From assembly GCA_905221605.1 (NCBI GenBank), contig CAJNDS010002146.1:685906-749905 (forward strand): a DNA stretch of 64,000 nt, written 5' to 3'. The stretch's first letter is position 1. Each line of letters begins with the position of its first letter. The translations under genes were made by a program, and so were the position numbers. The stretch is from Symbiodinium natans. Taxonomy: Eukaryota > Sar > Dinophyceae > Suessiales > Symbiodiniaceae. The notes under the pieces were generated by a model. It did no database searches. It had not been told where the DNA came from and worked only from the letters and a program-made list of their open reading frames with translations. Shown here piece by piece: positions 19,398 to 28,959 of this stretch.

Positions 19398-19503
19398 TCT
19401 ACTATTTGCTTAAGAACCCCAAAAGCATTTTAAAAAAAATCCCCAGATTACCCTTATAAGGAACATTTTAAATTTGTTGGGGGTTCTTAAGCAATCAGTA
19501 GTT
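19398..19503. mobile_element. Family G palindromic element
   Basis: tctactatttgcttaagaac and gttcttaagcaatcagtag ends with a short T5/G5 junction near the right arm. Confidence 0.8.
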
Positions 19504-19736
19504 CTGGCCCTTGTCTTTCCTTCCTTCGATCTTTGAGAAGCGTCCCCCAAACCCAAAGGTACAACGTTAGGGGCAAGGTAGGGGCCCCATGATTTCCGCC
19601 CGCCCCCAAACTGCTCTACATCCTAAACCTTAAGCATCTACTTCGTAGATGAAAGCTCCCCCCCTCACCCTTCATCCCCCTGAACCCTAAACCCCAAACC
19701 CCAAACCCAAAACCCAAAAACCTAAGCCCTAACACC

Positions 19737-19740
19737 CCCC

Positions 19741-19771
<31 letters not shown>

Positions 19772-19776
19772 AAAAG
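19737..19776. repeat. C-run/A-run junction
   Basis: About 26 C followed by about 14 A, the reverse complement of a T(n)G(n) junction. It sits just 13 bp from the right-paralog MGPLE block. Confidence 0.9.
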
Positions 19777-19788
19777 ATGCATCCCAGC

Positions 19789-19925
19789 AGCTGCTGGCCG
19801 ATCTCCTTGCAACTTGTCATCTCCAGTGGTCCCATTGTTCGCCGCGTGAGTGAGAAGTCGCGTCTTGAAACGCGTCCTTCTACGGAAGAATAATAAGAGC
19901 AAATAAAGAAACCTCGAGCCAGATA
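19789..19925 (-). CDS. Exon candidate, right paralog, MGPLE block
   Basis: The minus strand reads MGPLEMTSCKEIGQQLLGC (19789-19845) from ATG in aacaATGG. The conserved upstream text starts at tctggctcgaggttt. Compared with the left copy it lacks one codon and shows mostly synonymous or conservative changes. Like the left copy, similarity ends just after ggatgca; sequence beyond is a homopolymer junction here and telomere repeat there, as expected for intron. Confidence 0.55.
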
Positions 19926-19978
19926 GGGTTTAGGGTTTAGGGTTTAGGGTTTAGGGTTTAGGGTTTAGGGTTTCGGGT
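19925..19978 (+). repeat. TTTAGGG interstitial array
   Basis: Seven heptamers upstream (minus strand) of the MGPLE block. Confidence 0.95.
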
Positions 19979-20156
19979 TTCGACAGGCCAAGACAATCTT
20001 CATGCTCCGTGGTTTTTTTCTGGGAACCTGGTAAGCACAGTGAGAAGCACAAGGTTCTTTCCTCCTCGTGCTCGGTTAACTTTCTGGCTCTTAGTAGGGC
20101 CCTATATACCCCTATATCAAAACCGGAAGAGATTCTATGGGGTACCGTATTCCTCA

Positions 20157-20215
20157 ATCCCTAAACCCTAAACCCTAAACCCTAAACCCTAAACCCTAAA
20201 CCCTAAACCCTATGA
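20157..20215 (-). repeat. CCCTAAA interstitial array
   Basis: Eight heptamers. A family L left half (20091-20156) precedes it and is cut by the array. Confidence 0.95.
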
Positions 20216-20280
20216 GGAACCAGCAGGTGAATCTACGTGCCTTAAGGGCATCCCAGCTGGGGCTCTGGGATCTCGTTAGC

Positions 20281-20355
20281 TAGCCCTAAGCCCTAAGCCC
20301 TAAGCCCTAAACCCTAAACCCTAAACCCTAAACCCTAAACCCTAAAACCCTAAAC
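20281..20355 (-). repeat. CCCTAAG block fused to CCCTAAA array
   Basis: Three or four ccctaag units followed by about six ccctaaa units. Confidence 0.95.
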
Positions 20356-20410
20356 CCAAGAGAGATGAGAACCTCCGAATCGGCATGGGGCAGGGTCTCT
20401 TTCGTCCGCA

Positions 20411-20668
20411 GTGAGAGTCAAAAGCCTGCAGTATGCTACCCACACGACACCTGTATTTGAGTTCAGTTCGAGCTCTTGCTTCAGAAGCGGAGGTCATGCC
20501 GTTCTTGGAGGTTCATGGGTAGCTCTAAGTCGGAAAAAAAGTATGGGAACTGTACTTCAAACCTCTTTGGGGTACTTAGAACCCTACATGCAACTACCCA
20601 GGGACCTCCAAGTTAGCATGGTGCAGATTGAAAACGCGTCTCGGCTGCTGCTGAAGTGTCTCACATGA
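20411..20668 (+). CDS. Open frame spanning a palindromic element
   Basis: The plus strand is open for 85 codons. The outer parts are protein-like: MRVKSLQYATHTTPVFEFSS.. and SMVQIENASRLLLKCLT. The middle is a 109-bp family B element plus its 2-bp duplication, 111 nt in all, so the frame is kept. Either the element is translated, or it is spliced out, or the frame is chance. Confidence 0.25.
   Translation: MRVKSLQYATHTTPVFEFSSSSCFRSGGHAVLGGSWVALSRKKSMGTVLQTSLGYLEPYMQLPRDLQVSMVQIENASRLLLKCLT
20504..20612. mobile_element. Family B palindromic element
   Basis: cttggaggttcatgggtagc and caactacccagggacctccaag, flanked by TT on both sides (20502-20503, 20613-20614). Confidence 0.85.
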
Positions 20669-21260
20669 CTCCGGAGACTTTCCGAACTCTAAAACCTACG
20701 TAGCCTTAACACGAAAGAATCATGGGGTTTGAGGTTTAGGGCTTATGCCTCTGCAGGGAACGTAGGAGACATGAGGGTGTGCAAATGAGGCGATGTAGGG
20801 GATCCTGAGCTACAACAAGGGGATGAGTGCTGCCGGGATGTAGGTCTTCCGTTGTAGGGGCTAAACCCTTTAAACCCTAAACACTTTAAACCCTAAACCC
20901 TAAACTCTTGGTTGAGGGGTTAAAAGGGGCATAAATGCATAAACATTGAATCTCCAACTTGTCCCAAGACCCACCCCTTCCCCCGAACTCTAAATCCTTA
21001 ATCCTGAACCCTCAGAAGCAAGCTACCCCAGTGCCACCCTCTCGCTGGGTTCTTGGCCATGGTTCCTTTGTCACGCGGGCCACGCCAGCAGTTTCACGCA
21101 CAGGGTTTAGGGTTTAGGGCTTGGGGTTTAGGAGTTAATAAGGTTCTACCAAGCGAGAGAGGTCTGCTGCAGCTGGTGCTGACCCCTCCACCGCTTCGCA
21201 GGCAGGGTACCAGTGCGCAGTTGAACCCAACGACCCCTCGATCATGGGTTGCCCTCCTGC

Positions 21261-21381
21261 CCCCTCTATACTACCCCCCCTTCTAGGTTCCCCTCTTAAT
21301 GACCTTAGTTAGGCTAAATGATTCCGAAATAGCTTTAATTTTGGGGGGTATCCTGGGGGGGGGGGGGTAGTATAGAGGGGG
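21261..21381. mobile_element. Family I palindromic element
   Basis: ccctctatactacccccc and ggggggtagtatagagggg ends. Interior ttagttaggctaaatgattc. Second copy at 58733. Confidence 0.8.
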
Positions 21382-21417
21382 AGAGTAGGGGGAACCTGTG
21401 GCTAGAGTTGTAGGCAA

Positions 21418-21530
21418 TAGGGGCCTTTCTAATTAGAATAGGTTTTCTATTTTTTTTTTTGGGGGGGGGGGGGGGTATTAGAGTACACTTATAAAGGGAC
21501 CTTTTTGGGGGTGCTATTAGTACTTATTCC
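21418..21530. mobile_element. Family J element with T/G expansion
   Basis: ggcctttctaattagaatag... with about 12 T then 15 G where sister copies have a short ttttgg stretch. Confidence 0.6.
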
Positions 21531-22119
21531 GACCAGAGTTGCATGTAGGCTGGACCCCTAAGTTGAAGGGGAGATCAAGCCGATGGCTTGCCTAAAAATT
21601 AAAAAAAGTCTGCTGAGCTTTGCTGCTCGGCAAGGGCTCCTGGGCAAGTAGGGCCCTTCGCCGCCGCAAGCGTCTTCGCAACATGGACCGAGCGGGTGAT
21701 CGATTCTGCTGGGATCCTGTCGGCGTATTCTGTCGATGTTGGCAGTGAACCCTAAACCCTAAACCCTAAACCCTAAAACCCCAAACCCTAAGCCCTAAAA
21801 CGTTAGCGACATTTCGCGCGTTCAGGGGGGCCTCAACCGGGGTCAAAGGACTGACGGTAGAGAGTTTTCAGCGCTTCAAAGCTGTCCTGCACGCCCTCCA
21901 GCAAAATCCCTCAACTAGGACGGCCCTTAAACTTAAACCACCTCTGAAAATACTCCCAAACATCAATTCTCTGAAACCCCATATGGTAGAATATTAGGCA
22001 CATGTACCAGGGGCCTACCTAGTCAACTCGTGAAAAGGAACTCCATCTGGAAGATGAAGCGTGTCCATTTGCACAAGAGTCAGGAGAGATGTCAAGGCGC
22101 CTGACATCGAAGGATGTCC

Positions 22120-22250
22120 TAAGGCTACTATGTGCTTCAGAACTCCCCAAAATGAAAACAAAAACTAGTCCTTACAAGGCAACATAGGGATTGTTATTGT
22201 ATATATATATATATATATTGTATATATATAGTTTTTTATAGGCTACTATG
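22120..22250. mobile_element. Family G copy with TA expansion
   Basis: gcttcagaactccccaaaat and agtccttacaaggcaa, then a (ta)n run and gttttttatag. Nearly duplicates 22375-22489. Confidence 0.65.
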
Positions 22251-22257
22251 TGCTTCT

Positions 22258-22370
22258 AGGCTGCCCAGGAACCTAGGCTTCAAAAGGGTGCCCCTTTGTT
22301 GCTTAAAGGGGTTTATAAGGGAACCTAAGCCCCCCTTAAAAAAGGGAATAAGGGTACTACTGGGCATCCG
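22258..22370. mobile_element. Family E/F-like palindrome
   Basis: ctgcccaggaacctagg...gggtgcccctttgttgc...ggtactactgggcatc, combining E-like ends with an F-like interior. Lies between two G copies. Confidence 0.6.
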
Positions 22371-22374
22371 AGGG

Positions 22375-22489
22375 CTTAAGAACTCCCCAAAATGAACAAA
22401 CACTAGTCCTTACAAGGCAATATAGGGATTGTTATTGTATGTTTTTTTTTTTTTTTTTTTGGGGGGGGGGTTCTTAAGCGAATGGTAGA
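22375..22489. mobile_element. Family G element with T/G expansion
   Basis: ttaagaactccccaaaatga left arm and ggttcttaagcgaatggtag right arm. The T/G junction at the right arm is expanded to about 21 T and 11 G. Confidence 0.75.
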
Positions 22490-22579
22490 AGGCTTGGGGT
22501 TAAAGAGGCTCTAGCCTTCTGCAGTCCACTTCGGAGTAGTGATACCGAACTCCGGGTGCGCTTTTACAATTGGGGCTTT

Positions 22580-22671
22580 ACGAAAACAAGGGGAAAACAA
22601 GGGGACCCCGAATATAGACCCCCGAATAGGAGGATTCCCTTATAATAAGGAACCCAATAAGGAATTCGGAA
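22580..22671. mobile_element. Family H element
   Basis: accccgaatatagacccccg, attcccttataataaggaac; cut by CCCTAAA repeats at 22672. Confidence 0.6.
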
Positions 22672-22689
22672 ACCCTAAACCCTAAACCC

Positions 22690-22923
22690 TAAGTCAGGCG
22701 CCTCAAACTCCCCTAGCGCCTGCGCGAGTTGGTCGCAGCTAGCAAGAACATCAAAGATTCTGAAAAAGTAGCACACAAACATCCCATGCAATTCATCTGC
22801 CTTTTGGTGACATGGCGCTGCAAGCCTCTCTTTAAGGGTGATGATGTGGCCCCTTACTATGGTCCCTTCTGCGGAGGGCTCTGAAGTATGGGTGGCCATG
22901 GAATCCCAAGCGCCAGCAGCCAT
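22690..22923 (-). CDS. Exon candidate, ATG-initiated
   Basis: The minus strand opens at ATG 22921-22923 (MAAGAWDSMATHTSEPSAEG) and continues with TIVRGHIITLKERLAAPCHQ, KADELHGMFVCYFFRIFDVL and ASCDQLAQALGEFEAPD before entering CCCTAAA repeats at about 22690. Balanced composition with amphipathic leucine-rich stretches. No family recognised. One of the better single-exon candidates. Confidence 0.4.
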
Positions 22924-23299
22924 GATGCTAGGCCGCTAAGTCGGGATGTTGCGGCTTTCGGTTTGACCCTACACCCTAAACTCCTAAACCCCGAACCCTA
23001 AACTCCTAAACCCCTAAACCCCCAAACCCTAAACTGCTAAACTCCTAAACTCCTAAACCCCCCCAAACCCAGGTTCGAGGTTTTAAAGTACCTTCGCCTC
23101 GCCCAAATGCAGGGCTTGTGGCGTCGCCTCGCGCCGCAACCGAAGGTGCGGGCCACCTAGGTTTAGGGTTTAGGGTTTAGGATTTAGGGTTTAGGGTTTA
23201 GGGCTTAGGGTTAAGGTGCAGGCCAAGTGGCCATGGGCTTCTTAGTGACAACGGCATTAGTCAAAGAGTTCATCACGCTCTGACATTCTATATCCACAA

Positions 23300-23520
23300 T
23301 ATTCACTCATTATCTGGTGTGGGGGCAGCAGAAATATTTAAAAAAAAACACGAAGACCCTGGTCGGCGTGTTGGTTGGATTGGGGAGGGGGAGGGGGAGA
23401 GGGGTGCGGTAGAGGGGGTGCGGGGGGTAGGTTTTTTTTTTTTTTTGCGGGGGGGGGGGGGGGGGGGGGGGGTGGGGCAGTAGACAGACGTTTGCTTTAG
23501 ACCCCCCCCCCCCACAACCC
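23300..23520. repeat. G-rich low-complexity tract with T/G junction
   Basis: ggggagggggagggggag, then about 14 T, gcg, and about 22 G, then a C run at 23502. Not coding. Confidence 0.85.
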
Positions 23521-23699
23521 AAGCCCCTCCTGGCACCCCCCGTAACCCTTGACGACTGGGCTTCGTGCGAACTTGGCTGAGATTTGATAGTATTCGGGAC
23601 GAGGGTTTGGAAACAGGTGCAGGAGGTTGTGTGTAAAGCGCGGGTTGGTAGAAGATGAGGGACATGGACAAAGACTCATTGCAAGACATGGGCGTCTAC

Positions 23700-23817
23700 A
23701 AAATTGAAATCTGTTTTAAGGGACCCCTAAGATGTACCCCCAAACCGTAAGATTCCCTTATAAAAAAAGACCCCGATAAGGTATCCCTAATTTCGGAAAC
23801 CCCCAAAATATTGTACG
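23700..23817. mobile_element. Family H element, diverged
   Basis: gattcccttataaaaaaaga and ataaggtatccctaatttcg. About 550 bp of unique sequence follows (23818-24360) in which I see no supported gene. Confidence 0.5.
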
Positions 23818-24550
23818 GTAACCCCCAGGTCGGACGTGCTTGTACCGTAGGAGGGGCAGAATGTTCCAAAGTCGAATTCTGAACTCTAGGGGTTCTACCT
23901 CGGACCCTTAAGGTTGTACCCTTGGGTTTGGGGGTCCCTTGTTAAGGATCCCAAAGGGAATGCAGAGGCCATACTCGGAGTATCTTAAGAGGAACCTTTA
24001 GGGGTACAACCTTAGGGGTACGAGCCTTCATCCCTTGATGAACAGGGACTATGTGAACCCTGAAGGGGCTTGTTTCCCTGAAATACATTCGCATGAGGGG
24101 AAGAGAACCCCAGTGTTAGGAATCATGTCGTCCCCTATGTAGTCATTACATCAAACCTCTCTACAACTGATGCTACAAAGTGAAGAAGATGACGACCGGA
24201 CGAAGGGACAAAACCAGCAAGAAGGAACACGGCACATGCAATTCTCGTTGTTTGCCGCTTTCAGCGAAAACACAGACGGATAGGCTTTTAATTACGTAAG
24301 GGTTTATATAGCTGAGGAAGTGTTAAGCTCCAAGGTTCTTGATACCCCTGTAGATCCCAAACCCTAAACCCTAAACCCTAAAACCCCCAACCCCCTTCCC
24401 CCTGCCATGTGGCGAGAAAGGCCTTAGCAGCTCCGCTTGATGTTAAAGATATCTCTGACCTGCAGGGAAACAGGGCTTAGGGTTTAGGGTTTAGGGTGTT
24501 GCAACATCACTGTGAGGACTTTGGATAGCGTGGACCTATATGTTCTCCTA

Positions 24551-24701
24551 CTTGGAGGTTCATGGGACTTAATAACCACTTATAACTGGGCTTATAACCC
24601 TACTTATAATTGGGATAACCCCTATAAGGCCCTTTAGGGGCATTATAAGTAGGGTTATAAGTACAGGTATCATTGGTTAGTAAGTACCATGAACCTCCAA
24701 G
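24551..24701. mobile_element. Family A palindromic element (reference copy)
   Basis: Cleanest copy: cttggaggttcatgggactt and taccatgaacctccaag, TA at 24549-24550 and 24702-24703, 151 bp. Counting from GT at position 8 of the element to its final AG gives an intron-like GT..AG unit on both strands. Confidence 0.9.
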
Positions 24702-24897
24702 TACAACTCTGCTTGTTGGTACCACGGCCGATTTTGAGGTGTCTGGGTGTCATTACCGGTAGTCGCAAGAGCACAGAAACCCTGGAGACTTCAGGACCGT
24801 CGTGCATGTCTTCCATGGCTTCCGGGCAATTTCCGCGAGTAAATCAGGATGCCTCGCAGTGCACAAGAGAGTTCCGTCAGAACTTTGGAAGTCGTGA

Positions 24898-24918
24898 CTC
24901 TGTGTGTGTGTGTGTGCG
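24898..24918. repeat. TG microsatellite
   Basis: tgtgtgtgtgtgtgcgtg inside an otherwise unique stretch (24705-25029). Open frames on both strands there are not separable by eye. Confidence 0.85.
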
Positions 24919-25029
24919 TGTTTTGATCGAGCGAGTTGGGGAAACAGCCAAATTTGCAGCCAACAATTTTCCAAGTAGTCCAAATCGCAAACCGCAAACA
25001 GAAGCATACAAGTGCCGCACGAGATGTAC

Positions 25030-25138
25030 TGGTTCTTAGAAGGAAAAGAGGCAATGAGGTACCTTTTGTATCTCCCTACACAACCCCTTGAAGGGAGTAT
25101 ATAAGGCCCTGAATTCCCTGATTCCCTACTAGGACCCG
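25030..25138. mobile_element. Family L palindromic element
   Basis: ctggttcttagaagg and ccctactaggacccgg with TA outside each end. Confidence 0.7.
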
Positions 25139-25689
25139 GTAAGGAGATTTGGATTCGTCTCTTGAAGCCGTTAGGCTTCTTTTTCAGGATTTTAAGCTCA
25201 TTAACCACAATAGGGATACACAGAAATAAAATAGTGGTACGGTTTCCTTGCTTCCTAAACCCTAAACCCTAAACCCTTAACCCTAAAGAGGGCCCTGTCC
25301 TGGCAGTCTCGCACCATAAACGCAAAACCCTAAACCCTAAACCCGGTGTAGGGTTTAGGGTTTAGGGTTTAGGGTTTAGGGTTTAGGGTTTGGGGTTTAC
25401 TGTTTAGGGTTTACCCTAAAGAGTGCCCTGTCCATGTAGTCTCGCCTCTCTATTTGTCAGTGCTCTGTGAGCGTAATCTCAGCTGCATGTTTCTTATGCT
25501 CGTCGATCTTTCGCTTGACAGCAACTTGCTGACGAACCCGAGACCACTTGCCTCTCCCCCCCCCCCCCCCCCCCCAAAAACACTTGATAGGGGCTACGAA
25601 CCCGAATGCACACGCGTGTCACGTGCTCAGTGAAGAACAGAGAGGCGGTGCACGAACGAGATCCGACTGGAAGTGTCTTGTCTAATCCG

Positions 25690-25740
25690 TCTCTCTCTCT
25701 CTCTCTCTCACTCACTCACTCACTCTCTCTCTCTCATATA
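25690..25740. repeat. TC/CA microsatellite
   Basis: tctctctctctctctcactcactcactcac tract shortened here; dinucleotide and tetranucleotide steps. Confidence 0.85.
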
Positions 25741-25748
25741 TACTGAGT

Positions 25749-25846
25749 TGCTGAGTTCATAGGCCCCAAAAAAGTGTACACTTTCAGTTCTATAGGGGAT
25801 CATAGTATCCCAAAAAGCGTAAAGTGTACTCATTCAGCTAGTAAGC
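25749..25846. mobile_element. Family N element
   Basis: tgctgagttcataggcccc...gtgtacactttcagt...agtatcccaaaaag...gtgtactcattcagct. The only other copy is at 63192. Confidence 0.65.
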
Positions 25847-26215
25847 ATATCTGGTGCGGGGTCTAGGGAGGGGACGGTTTGGGCCGGAATGACCCACAGT
25901 AAAAAGAGGGTGGGGGGGAGGGCGGGGGTGGCTGCCACATCACGCACGGCTCTATCTCTGTTTGCATAAGTATATGCATAAAGATACATACTGTATACAT
26001 GTACATACATCTATATATGTATATACATATATCTCTCTCTGGGTATAAACTAACCTCAAACCCAATCTAGACTAAAATTGAAGATATTCTTGAGAACTAG
26101 TGACAACGAGTCACTATGGCAAAGACATATTTGGGTCGCCAATTTCATTCACCGAGTCTAGAAAGAACTCTCGTTTCACTTTCGACGCACCAATCTTAAA
26201 TCCACTTGAACCCGA

Positions 26216-26272
26216 AAACCCTAAACCCTAAACCCTAAACCCTAAACCCTAAACCCTAAACCCTAAACCCTA
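26216..26272 (-). repeat. CCCTAAA interstitial array
   Basis: Eight heptamers. Confidence 0.95.
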
Positions 26273-26316
26273 CGGTTGTGCTCGCCTGGTCAGCCCAGCT
26301 TCGCTTCTCTGGTTCT

Positions 26317-26399
26317 GGGTCTCGGCCGGCAGGGTCTCGGCCCGCGCCGGCAGGGTCTCGGCCGGCAGGGTCTCGGCCGGCACGGTCTCGGCCGGGCAC
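26317..26399. repeat. 15-bp GC-rich tandem repeat
   Basis: Five units of gggtctcggccggca, the second with a 6-bp insertion. The minus strand is open across it (PAETLPAET repeats), extending into FVLGLFGFAIKWLFKSSCQD, so a repeat-bearing exon is possible but unproven. Confidence 0.8.
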
Positions 26400-26654
26400 G
26401 TCAAATCCTGGCAGGACGACTTAAAAAGCCACTTGATTGCGAAACCAAATAAACCCAAAACGAAGCTAAGGATCTGAGAGAGCATCTGAGGCCGTAGTAA
26501 AGAACCACGGCCTTCCAGACCAAAACCTAGGGTTTAGGGTTTACGTTTAGGGTTCCGGCATTATGCAATGTAGTATAGCCCTCCTGTAACCCTGAACCCC
26601 TCGGAGCCTACAAACCCCTACAAGCACAATGGCTCCCAAGCAGACCGGCATGTT

Positions 26655-26728
26655 AACCCTAAACCCTAAACCCTAAACCCTAAACCCTAAACCCTAAACC
26701 CTAAACCCTAAACCCTAAACCCTAAACC
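26655..26728 (-). repeat. CCCTAAA interstitial array
   Basis: About ten heptamers. Confidence 0.95.
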
Positions 26729-26777
26729 GGGTTTCCGGTAGTTATAGCATAACCGCAGATACCTGAAGCTTCTCCCC

Positions 26778-26930
26778 AGACCCCTGATAGGATCCAAAAA
26801 GTAGAATTCTTAAGAACCCTTAAGGGGAACCACTTTCTTGGATCCTGTCAAGAGTCGGGGTATTTGCTTAAGAACCACCCCAAAAAAAACCTACATTGCC
26901 CCAAAAAGGCACAATGATTGTCAGTTTTTC
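26778..26930. mobile_element. Family O palindrome abutting family G half
   Basis: ctgataggatccaaaaagtag and ctttcttggatcctgtcaag form O (26778-26855). tatttgcttaagaaccaccc starts the left half of a G copy at 26861. Confidence 0.55.
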
Positions 26931-27326
26931 TTTTTTTGTCGCGTTTAGGGTAGGTAGATCACATGCCGAACCCCCCCTCCCTTTAGCAGCACTGTTGGAT
27001 ATCATTGCCATCAGACTCCTCAGAGGCTGTGTATGGCAGGTCATAGTAACGGATTGTGCAGCTCTTGCCTTTCTTCAGGTTCTGCGGTGGCTCAGCATGT
27101 CTTACCCTAACTCCAGAACCCTAAATCCTAAACCCTAAACCCTAAACCCGAACACCTCAGACTCTGGACCGCCACTTTGGCTGAATGAAGATGGGCTGAC
27201 AATCTGGACTAGGATCTCTCACCAGGTGGCGAAAGGTGCGAGCAGGTCCCGATGCAACGGTGCCCCAACATCCGTGAATTCAGGAACCTACCTTAACGCA
27301 ACTCGTTAGATGTAACTAAAGGGCCT

Positions 27327-27437
27327 CGACCCGAGAGTAGCCTAGGAATGAAGTGGGCACCTTTCTGGTTTAAAGGAGCTTCAAAGGGAGGCTAAACCCC
27401 AAAAAAAGCAAACAGCGCCTACGCCGGGTCCTAGAAG
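27327..27437. mobile_element. Family F element
   Basis: gagtagcctaggaatgaag...gggcacctttctggtttaaa...tacgccgggtcctag. Confidence 0.65.
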
Positions 27438-27602
27438 CTCTACCAAACGGCCCATGGCGTCGTTCATCTGAGGGCATTGGGGGCAACCATGGTCTCCCTC
27501 AAGTCTACAAACCCACCCTCCGCTCAAAGCCCACGCACGGGCCAAGAAGTCCCCAGAAAAGCACGACTTCGTTGCGGAACATCCTCTTACTGTGATTTTC
27601 AC
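27438..27602 (-). CDS. Exon candidate
   Basis: The minus strand reads MKITVRGCSATKSCFSGDFL, ARAWALSGGWVCRLEGDHGC and PQCPQMNDAMGRLVELLGPG before meeting a family F element. Contains a CPQC pair. The F end at 27437 truncates or borders it. Confidence 0.3.
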
Positions 27603-27786
27603 GTAGAACCCCCACTCTGCGAGGTCTTCGGCCCTAGCCCTGCACCCTGAACCCTAACCCCTAAACCCTAACCCCCAAACCTGAAACACTAAATCCTAAA
27701 CCAAGGGATATCCGGCTTCTGGGGTGGGCCCACCCCCCACAAGTTTAGGGTTTAGGGTTCCCCTCCCTCCCCCTTCCTCCCCCTTC

Positions 27787-27873
27787 CCCCGGTCCTGACT
27801 GCTTTCGGCGCAGTTTGACCAGGAGCTCCAGTTTCGTAGGGTGCTTGCTCACCACCTCCAGGGGCAAAGGGGG
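27787..27873 (-). CDS. Exon candidate
   Basis: The minus strand reads PLPLEVVSKHPTKLELLVKL then RRKQSGPG, 29 codons with mixed charge and leucine periodicity, between a TTTAGGG array and a pyrimidine tract. No homologue recognised. Confidence 0.35.
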
Positions 27874-27975
27874 TTTAGGGTTTAGGGTTTAGGGTTTAGG
27901 GTTTAGGGTTTAGGGTTTAGGGTTTAGGGTTTAGGGCTTCGGGTTTAGGGCTTCGGGTTTAGGGTTGAGGGTCGA
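27869..27975 (+). repeat. TTTAGGG interstitial array
   Basis: About fifteen heptamers, with gcttcgg variants near the end. Confidence 0.95.
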
Positions 27976-28069
27976 AACCCTGAACGTCCCAAAGTCCACA
28001 GCCCACACATTCCTACCATGTTCACCATCTGAGGGCTGATGAAGTTCGGGAAGTTTGGGGGAATGACTG

Positions 28070-28189
28070 CTTGGAGGTTCATGTGTACTTATAACCACAG
28101 TTGTAAGTCTACTTATAACCTACTTAGGGGACTTAGGGGGCTTATAAGTACAGTTAGAATTAGGGTTATAAGTACCCTGAACCTCCAAG
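28070..28189. mobile_element. Family A element
   Basis: cttggaggttcatgtgtact and accctgaacctccaag, flanked by TG on both sides (28068-28069, 28190-28191). Confidence 0.85.
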
Positions 28190-28252
28190 TGCCGTAGCTT
28201 TCTCCTTACAGCTAAGGGCGCCACAACAAAGCCCGTGATGTAGATCAGCTAT

Positions 28253-28560
28253 GGAGTTTCCGAAATTAGGCGTGCCTCATTGGGGTCCTTATTAATTGTA
28301 AGGGAATCTACTTGGGACGTTCTCCCTTATTCAAACAGTGCTGAATATGGATTTAAAGCACCCCCTATTATAATCGCTGCTAAGGACTGTTAGTATAAGG
28401 GGGTACATCCCAACCAAAACCCTAAACACAAAACCCTAAACCCTAAACCCTGAACCGTGAACCCTAAACCCTAACCCTAATCCCTGAACCATACACCCGA
28501 TTTATAAGGGAATCTACTATTCGGGTCTCCTTTTTGAGGGGTCCCTTATTTTCGTAAACC
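28253..28560. mobile_element. Family H element split by D element plus telomere repeats
   Basis: The H left half ends in aagggaatctact (28300-28312). The right half starts with the same 13-mer (28506-28518) and runs to ttttcgtaaaccc. Between them lie a family D copy (28313-28413) and CCCTAAA-type repeats (28414-28498). Confidence 0.7.
28313..28413. mobile_element. Family D element
   Basis: tgggacgttctcccttattc and gttagtataagggggtacatccca, nested in the H element above. Confidence 0.75.
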
Positions 28561-28959
28561 CACATCTTGTCGAAGCCTTCTACCCCTGAGACCTCTCCGT
28601 CTCAAGGTTGTCAAGATTAGGGTTTAGGGTTTAGGGTTTAGGGGCACAAACTTCCGACGCAAATCCAGTAGGCCCCTCAGATCCCAAACAGAATCCAACC
28701 AATGCGACGGCTGCTCGGTTTATTTTTTTAGGAGCTTGCAGGATTGAGGACTTAGGGGGTATGAGGGTTTAGGGGTTAGGATTTAGGATTTAAGGTTTAG
28801 GGTTTGGGTTCAGGGTTTAGGGGCTTCCTGAGTAGTAACCTCTGAACCATAGAACTCCCGAAAGCCCCAGGAAACATGAACACCCTAACAACCTGACAAC
28901 CACCTCTCCTCCTTAGGCCCTATGTCCTGAACCCAAAACCTTAAAGACAAAACGATACT

